The notes under the pieces were generated by a model. It saw only the letters and a program-made list of their open reading frames with translations, was not told the origin of the DNA and did no database searches. The position numbers were made by a program, and so were the translations under genes. Shown here one piece after another: positions 57,627-64,000 of a DNA stretch of 64,000 nucleotides. The stretch comes from Gnetum montanum (Eukaryota > Streptophyta > Gnetopsida > Gnetales > Gnetaceae): NCBI GenBank assembly GCA_015680685.1, contig MNCI01003700.1, positions 119,106-183,105 on the forward strand, in the 5' to 3' direction. Position 1 is the stretch's first letter; each line of letters opens with the position of its first letter.

Positions 57627-60272
57627 TCATGTAGTTCCTGGTGGCAGTGGCTCCTCCATGGGTGCTTTCCCTTTGTCGTGTGCTCCGAGCTTTGAAGGTT
57701 GATGACGCTAAAGAATAGCCTGGAGCTTCTCCTCTTCAATCCAAGGGTCTTGTGTCTTCCATGCTGATGCTCCGATGTTTGATGGAGTCGGCACTTCCCA
57801 CGGATAGGGTAGTTGCGGGAACATCTGATTAGCTTTGACGTACCATGCCACGAACACCCGTCATTCCTCTTCGTAGGCTCTGGCTCTGTCCTTGTATTCA
57901 TGAAGCTCTGTTAACCATCAAGCCAAGTCGGTTGTCACATCTTTCTGTCCTTGGTAGCTTTATTTTACCACCGCGAGTTCAGAATTTGCAACATCTAATT
58001 TCTCAGCCAACTTCTTTCGTTCTACAAATTTTGCTTCATATTTAATATGGGTGGAAGCTACCTGCTGCTTGAGCTCTGACCTCGGGCGTCCTGCTATTAA
58101 CATGGCTAGGTTGGCATATCGAAGGTTTGCCAACTCCATGTATTCAGTTAAGTCTTGGATCTGCAGGTCCTGGTTCTTAATTTCTGCCTGGTGGGCATAG
58201 GCATAAGTGTCTAATATGGCCCCCCAATCAGTGTGTTGGGCACTAATGCTGTTGATTTGAGCTTTGGCCATATGGATCTCCTTCTCCAGGATCTATTTGT
58301 ACATCCCCACCTGATCACAGAAGTGCTCCTTCAGCTTCTCATGTCGTTTAGCCTCATTCTGCCACACACTAATCTCGATGGCTGATTTCTGTCAAATAGA
58401 ATGTACCTCCTCCATTGAGAGGGTTTTATTTTCTCTGGCTAAACGGATTACATCTTGGTTGACCCGAATGAATTGTTCTCACAGCCGATGAAAGTGCTCA
58501 TCGAGAACATTATTTTGTTTCTCCACAGAAGTCAACCGAAGGTTATCGGCAACCAACTGCTTGTTCTCTTCTTGCAAGGCCTTGAGTGCCTTAAGATGCA
58601 CATGAGTTTGCGCCTTTGCTGCGGAGGCATCCCAAGTGGCCATCTCCTTTTCTTCTGCCACCTTCTTATTTTCTACGATTAATTTTGTTAGTTGCTCTGT
58701 TTTAAAATTATCCAACTGGTCTGCGGGAACCAATCGCAAGGGATCCCACTGTGCTGCCTGTAAGACGATGAGCTATTCTTGTAGTTTCTGCACTTCAGCC
58801 TTAGCATGCTCAGCCCTTACTTCGGATATGACCAGTTTCCCCTTTGTCGAAATGAGGTCTGACTGTATTGCAGTTACATCCTGAGGGACGTCAAACAGGG
58901 ACGTTAAAACTTGCCTTGTTTGAAGCAATCTATCCAATACATCCTCATGTTCTGCAGGAGTCATTGAGGTTCCGGCGATAGTTTAAGCATCCTGTGCTCC
59001 TGAGAGATCTATCAGTGGCACAATAGGTAGATTAAAAGACTCTTTGATGTGGTCAGCGACCACATCAGCTGCTCCCGCGGCATCCTGGTGTTGCATGACC
59101 ACCACCGTGGCTCCTTCAATAGTCTCTAATTGCACTTGAAAAGATATCATGTGTCCAGAGATCTATTGTGACCATCTGCTTTCCCCTCCTCTTGTCTGCA
59201 GTGACAACTCAGCCCTTGTGCAATCTATTGAAATCGTAGGCTGGTTGGCATCATCGATGACACGGAAGAGATTGGTGTCATCACGACTTCCCCAACTGAC
59301 CGTCTCAGCAATAGCCCTCAAATGGTTCATTGATGGTCTATAGTCTTGCGGCGACGGCTGATCCTACCCTGTACCGTGTCTTGCTTCCTGTTGTTGGCTG
59401 GGACCTGTGGCTGGAGGTTGATTGGGTCCTGCAAGTTGAGTCGCAAGAGGTCCAATCATTTATTCTTCATCTTCTTCATCTGGTCCCAACTCTTCGCCAG
59501 TGCTCTTTCTTAGAGCTGGCACCTTTAATAATTCAGCGTAAGAAGCATTTTNNGGAAGGTTAGCGTTAACCTTTCCCATCAACACTGCACATCCTCTTGC
59601 TGCGTACGTTGATATTCTTTTTAAACCTTTTGTGGGGAAGAGGTGATAGGTTCCAATTTTAAAATAAACTCTCTCTTTCGTGGTCAGCTCACCAAAAGCT
59701 TTATCTCTGCCATAAGACCTTTCTAGCCAATCCTTTCGCACATCAGGGTCTGATCGGGTAGATAACCGAGCAACGTGGGGGCCTGAATTCGGAAGGTTTA
59801 ACACTTCCGAAATTGCCTATGCAGAAAAATCCACCGTCACACCACCAATGTTTATTGTGGTGCCTTGCTCCTTATTGTGCCAGAAGAGGTACGTTTCTCC
59901 TAAGCACCAGGCACCTTGTTCGGAGAGAACAGGCCATAAGGGAGACCCTTTGACGTGATCCCTAACAGCCTCAGGAGCGAACTCTACAAAATATTCAAAG
60001 TTGAGTTCCACAATCACAGAAGCAATTGTGGACTTCATGTGGATAGCCTGAACACATTCCGGGGGCAACGTGAGTTGTTGTCCCAGTTCAGGTGTAGCAG
60101 CTCCTCCTTTTGCCTACCCGAATCATCTGGTAGGAGGTTCATCTTGATGGATGCTGAATGAATGCACCTCCTGTTCATTATGTTATCTGGCAGGGACTTG
60201 CCTTCGTCCTCTCCTAGGTTGTTTGGCGCCACCTTGAGTCAGACTCTTCTGCTGTGAGTGTTTCGGGGCCAT
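57627..60272 (-). pseudogene. G6 ORF3: best-preserved copy of the coiled-coil protein
   Basis: ATG at 60272 (MAPKHSQQK) to TGA at 57627, about 880 codons plus a gap, with scattered stops. N-terminal globular part in open stretches 60068-59817 and 59804-59460: FVEFAPEAVRDHVKGSPLWP, WCLGETYLFWHNKEQG, RVYFKIGTYHLFPTKG. A two-base N gap (59552) removes the LPF-CLIK-LC segment. The middle is heptad-rich coiled coil (58964-58773, 58739-58479, 58271-57960). Then FPQLPYPWEVPTPSNIG, ASAWKTQDPW and the C-terminal KGKAPMEEPLPPGTT. No membrane span seen. Possibly related to PF20167-type retroelement proteins; role unknown. Confidence 0.75.
59552..59553. other. assembly gap (NN) in G6 ORF3
   Basis: The flanks encode KVNANL and NASYAELLK. 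G2 and G4 have about 50-60 more residues here, including the CLIK-LC segment. Confidence 0.65.
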
Positions 60273-60486
60273 CTGCAATCACACAGGCCAACATTAGTAA
60301 GGTTGTTTAGGAAATCAAGGTATACCTTACTACTTGCCTTAATTAAAGATCTTATGTTATTGTGTGATTGGCCCGAAAATTATGATAATGGGTCCTATGA
60401 CTTAGGTGGAATTGTGCTTAAATATCCCGATATACTTAAGGGCGTATGATTTATGGCACAATTCTCTAGGTGTTAGTATTAATTAC
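60273..60486 (-). other. candidate 5'-UTR intron of G6 ORF3
   Basis: Donor TTAGG|GTAATT (60486) and acceptor TGTGTGATTGCAG|ATGG (60273), with a branch-like CCTTACTAAT upstream. 214 bp. Confidence 0.58.
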
Positions 60487-60550
60487 CCTAATTGATGTCC
60501 TTTGGGCGATGAAAAATTTCAAAAAAGTTAGGCACTTTTCGGCAAGTGTC

Positions 60551-60568
60551 TCTCCCCCACGACTAAAC
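60551..60568 (-). other. polypurine-like motif upstream of ORF3 (G6)
   Basis: Element sense GTTTAGTCGTGGGGGAGA. Confidence 0.45.
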
Positions 60569-60736
60569 TGAACACTCTGGGTTCAAGCAGGTTCAAACAG
60601 AATTCAAATCGGAGTACCAGCGCACGAGATATAGTTGAGAAAGCAAGGGTCACTCAAGCACAAGTCGTAGAGAAAAAATTCAAAAATTCCCCCCCGCGTG
60701 AATGCCAAATGAAGCTAAGTGTTGCGGCGGAAGTTC

Positions 60737-60787
60737 CTATTTATAGGAACAGGGGACACGATATCGCGTACGTGATATCTCATCACC
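60737..60787 (-). promoter_or_regulatory. internal U3-like promoter upstream of G6 ORF3
   Basis: Element sense GGTGATGAGATATCACGTAC, then CGCGATATCGTG, then the TATA box CCTATAAATAGG. It even opens with TGATGAG, the LTR terminus, like the U3 (TGATGAGACGCAATATCGC). About 470 bp upstream of the ORF3 ATG. Confidence 0.6.
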
Positions 60788-62160
60788 ATTAGAGGAAGAC
60801 ACCTGAAAGAGACCGAATTTTTTAATGATTTTTCTTGAAATGCATGTGGAAAACAAGGACATTAACAAGAATTAGTGTATGCAAGGGTAATTACATGAAT
60901 TCGAGAGGCACTGTGAATGATATTGGTGTGAATTTAACAATTAAAACTTTGGCTGTTATGAAGAAAAGGGAACATAATGGTACGTTGGAACGTTAATAAA
61001 TGGGAAAGAAAATTATGAAAACTAAGCTGAGGGTAAGAAATTGTGTGTTTAACCAAGAGAATTAATGAAAATTACAACAAAATTACACAAGTGGGTCCTC
61101 CCCAAAGCAGGTTTCAACCTATTATGCCCTTGTGTAATCACACTTAAAGTGTCCGTGGGCACTAGAAGGGTTAATTGTAATCTGCACTAACTCCACAAAA
61201 CACACACGTAAATATCACCGGAATGAGATGAAAACTTTATGTTACATGGAACACAAGCTACAATTACACGAACAGTGAGATGAGATGAAGTAGAGAAAGG
61301 GATCATAGAGATCGGGACATGAGGTAACTATCGCAAGGCACAATGAATCCTGCGTGTAAAGCATGATTAACGTGTCATTAACCCGTCATTCCAAGATCAA
61401 GACCAAGTCCATTCCTCTAATCAGTGACATCGCATTGTTTCATCCCATGATGAACAACTATGAGAGTACCATAGCAACAAGGCGTACGATCACTTGGCGT
61501 TTAGTACAAGGGAGGAGTGATTTTTTTTATGGCACTTCTTTTTTGCTTTTTCTCTTCTCTTTTTTTTTTCACTTTACTGAATCCAGAGAAGCCGCCAACC
61601 TTCAGGCATGGGTGCATGTCTTTCCAGTGGGACCCCCTAGAATAGCTTTTCAATTTTGAGTGCCCTTTTGATTACTCTTACTCCCATTTTTCATTAGATC
61701 TACAAGGATCTTAGTACAACCAAGTTGCATGATAACACCCACAGATGACACCAAAGAGAATCCACAAGTCCCCTTGATGTCACACCCTAATCATTCGCTC
61801 TTGGTCCATCCTTCTTCATTCTAGGTACAATGAACACAAAATTAATTTTAAGTTTTATAAATTTCAAGACTATCACTGCACCCATGAACAGACCCTCTTT
61901 ATTTATAGAGTGGATGAATGGATGTAGTGGGGTCACTGTTTCAAATAATTGATCACTCATGACTTAATAACATAAAACACATCTCAACCAATGATCCACA
62001 TGAGTGTTTTATTCGTAGATGAGATTACTTACAAAAATAGGAAAAAGACAAACACACAAACACACCAAAAAAGATAAAACAAAAAAGTTGAAAAATGAAA
62101 AACTGAAAACAAAAAGTTGTAAAATTAAATAAAATGAAAAATATTTATTAATCTTTCTTG
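60788..62160 (-). other. G6 noncoding region between gag and ORF3 promoter
   Basis: Conserved block (plus AAGTGGGTCCTCCCCAAAGC, about 61089), a T-rich tract 61510-61572, GCCGCCAACCTTCAGGC (about 61589). Shared with G4 and G5; no coding domain. Confidence 0.5.
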
Positions 62161-63843
62161 TCATTGAAATGGGGGATATCCCCCATAACTAAACGGTTGA
62201 GTATGGCTAGGATTAATAAATGGAAAATGAGGATCCTTGCATATTGGAAATATTAAAGCTGGTCCATACTTATCACCTTGGATTTCACACACTTTATAAT
62301 AAACACAGTGGGGCACTTCATACGATGTAGTTCCCAGATAACGAGTTGACCCACTATGATGTTTAGGACTGGTAGATGGTATGCAAGGATTGGGATGATG
62401 CCTCCCATGGTTACGTTCACTGGGCCTTGTGGTTGTTGGAGTGTTTGATGGTGGCCCTGATGAAGGTACATGAGGCATTGGGTTCGAAGGTAAGGGTGCA
62501 CCACATTGTTGTACTTGTGCTGCGTTGGAAGATGCAGTGGCCTCAGAGTTATGTTGTCCCTTCCTACGGCCGTGTTTAAAGAAAGGACGTCTTTGATGTT
62601 GAGGAGGCTCTTCACTACTGTTAGTAGTAGTAGCACAAGTGTTGTTCATGGGTTGCGGTGGTACAAACACCTTAGGAACAGTTGGTGGCATTGTGGAAGG
62701 AGGGAAAGGATGAGAATGTTGAAAGTTAGGAGGAATGTAAGATGCGCAAGGAGGTGGTTGTGTTGGAGGTATAGGCTGATAGTATTGTGGAGAATGGTAT
62801 TGTGGTGAGATAAAGTGTGGCGGCCCAGTTAAAGAAACAGGAGGTTGAACATGATAAGCATTTGGATTTGGAAAATATGAAGGGTGCCTCCAGTCTAAGG
62901 GTGGATTCCCCCACAACTAGGATTGTTGCCACTGTGGTCTAACACAGTATCTCTGTACGAATTTTGGATGTAACGTGTTTCCCCAATGCTCATGTAGATG
63001 TAACAATATGAGGCATTGACCCTTGGGGTGATCGTACAGGCATATGTTGCATTCATATGTAGGATTGGCAGTTGAGCACTTAGTCCCTTCATTTCTTCTT
63101 TTTGAATGCCTATGATTTTGTCCTGCTTCTTGGGTTGTCAAAACTCTATCTCCAATGATGTTGACATATTCTCCACACTTTTGATTCATCCATTTCAACA
63201 TCTTATTGATCCTTGCCTCGACTTCTTCTAACAATTTTTGTATTGGTAGAGATGATGTTTCCACCTTGGAATTTGTTGATCTCTCCTTGTTATGATCATG
63301 GACCTTTGTGGAGTTAAAATTTTGATCCCGTTGATGTTTTTCAACACTCTCCCATGTAGCTATTTCTCCTTCTTCTTTTGCTACCCTCTTAATAAGCTCT
63401 TGGATTTGATGGGTTTGTAGGTTTTATAGTTGACCTCGGGCATACGTTCCTAAGGTCTCTCTGGTTTCATTACGTAGCCCATCAATGATATGGTACATTA
63501 GCCTTTCCTCAGAAAACCCAGGGCCCGGACAGTTGTTTAACAATGAATAATATCTTTCTAAGGCCATGCCCAAGGGTTCATGTTTTTCTTGTTTACATCC
63601 TTGGATTTGTTTCCTCAAGGTTGACACTCTGGCGTAGGTTTGATATTTTTCGTTAAAGACTTCTACCATTATTGAGCCGTGTCGTATTGAATTTGGTTTT
63701 AACAATCCATACCATACTTTTGCTTGGTCAACGAGTGTCATAGGAAAGAGCTTTAGTTTTTTCCAACTGTTGTCAATGTTATTCCATATGCAGGCATCGT
63801 AGAAGGCTAGTAAATGTTGATGCGGATCTAAGTCATAGCCTCC
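62161..63843 (-). pseudogene. gag: G6 Gag
   Basis: From the left of the N at 63844: GGYDLDPHQHLLAFYDACIW, WYGLLKPNSIRHGS, FNEKYQTYARVSTLRKQIQG, LMYHIIDGLRNETRETLGT (63840-63424). After a shift comes an internal segment with a zinc knuckle CNICLYDHPKGQC (about 63056-63018; Cys-x2-Cys-x3-His-x4-Cys), then a clean 251-codon Pro/Tyr/His/Ser-rich tail (62916-62161) ending QPFSYGGYPPFQ. The tail is the longest intact retroelement frame here. The N-terminus continues at 63955-64000. Confidence 0.82.
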
Positions 63844-63844
63844 T

Positions 63845-63953
63845 NACAGCAACCTTGTATGATATAACTAATCTAGTTAACTAGCACCATCCCCGACAAC
63901 GGCACCTATGATGAGTGGCGAGGTAACCCTACACTCAACCATACAAAACGAGC
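63845..63953 (-). other. misplaced LTR/primer-site fragment between two N gaps
   Basis: In minus sense: LTR end ...CACTCATCA, primer site (AGGTGCCGTTGTCGGGGATG), leader CTAGTTAACTAGATTAG. It splits the gag frame: the codons just upstream of GGYDLDP appear to its right (63955-64000, LATTSLMQIQ-like). In G4 and G5 the leader lies before gag. Confidence 0.6.
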
Positions 63954-63954
63954 N

Positions 63955-64000
63955 TTTTGAACAGCCTCTTGTATTTGCATTAGGCTTGTAGTGGCCAGTG
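63955..64000 (-). pseudogene. gag: G6 Gag N-terminal fragment
   Basis: Minus translation TGHYKPNANTR / LATTSLMQIQEAVQ frames; it matches LLATTSLTQIQVVFQ of G5 gag at 47220. About 70 bp are missing before GGYDLDP. Confidence 0.6.

Larger units (their letters stand above)
56464..64000 (-). mobile_element. G6: pol-less Athila/Tat-like element (gag + ORF3), runs off the end
   Basis: 3' LTR 56464-57455, ORF3, intron, internal promoter, noncoding stretch and gag in element order on the minus strand. No protease, RT, RNase H or integrase was found. It keeps more CpG and longer intact frames than G5, so it is probably the youngest of the set. The 5' LTR lies beyond the window; the LTR-like piece at 63909-63953 seems misplaced. 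Left flank CTAGC. Confidence 0.85.

Overview
The window is nuclear DNA of a seed plant, most likely a gymnosperm such as a conifer. The basis is AT-rich sequence packed with old, nested LTR retrotransposons and one intron-bearing plant cytochrome P450 gene. The species cannot be named from the sequence. Apart from the P450, almost every coding trace belongs to a decayed retroelement.

Layout. 1-3146: 5' end of a minus-strand Ty1/copia element (gag start, primer site, one LTR). 3295-4375, 12775-12939 and 26197-26453: one RTE-type LINE (+) cut into three pieces. The first cut holds 1.7 kb of unassigned DNA plus a chromovirus (called G1, 6091-12774, +). The second holds G2 (12940-26196, minus), a 13.3-kb Athila/Tat-like Ty3/gypsy element with a perfect 5-bp target duplication. 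26454-28246: AT-rich flank and upstream region of the P450. 28247-31847: a complete three-exon P450 of 498 codons, the only intact cellular gene seen. 32275 to the window end: a second pol-bearing Athila/Tat-like element, G3 (+), split by three relatives: G4 (35925-45108, minus), G5 (46036-52620, +) and G6 (56464 to beyond the end, minus).

The most interesting content is the shared design of the Athila/Tat-like elements. G2 carries gag, protease, RT, RNase H, integrase and a third ORF (ORF3) downstream of pol. G4, G5 and G6 have lost all of pol but keep gag and ORF3. In G2, G4, G5 and G6 a short motif array followed by a TATA box, resembling that element's own LTR U3 promoter, lies several hundred bases upstream of ORF3. 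In G4, G5 and G6 a candidate 5'-UTR intron then ends exactly at the ORF3 ATG; in G2 both of its splice sites are mutated. ORF3 would encode a large protein with an N-terminal globular domain, long coiled coils and a conserved C-terminus. A polypurine-like motif recurs at three equivalent places per element. This looks like a separately transcribed and spliced retroelement gene that non-autonomous copies retain without pol.

Several single-N gaps fall inside retroelements and hide about 150-200 bp each by comparison with relatives. The last 160 bp look locally misassembled.
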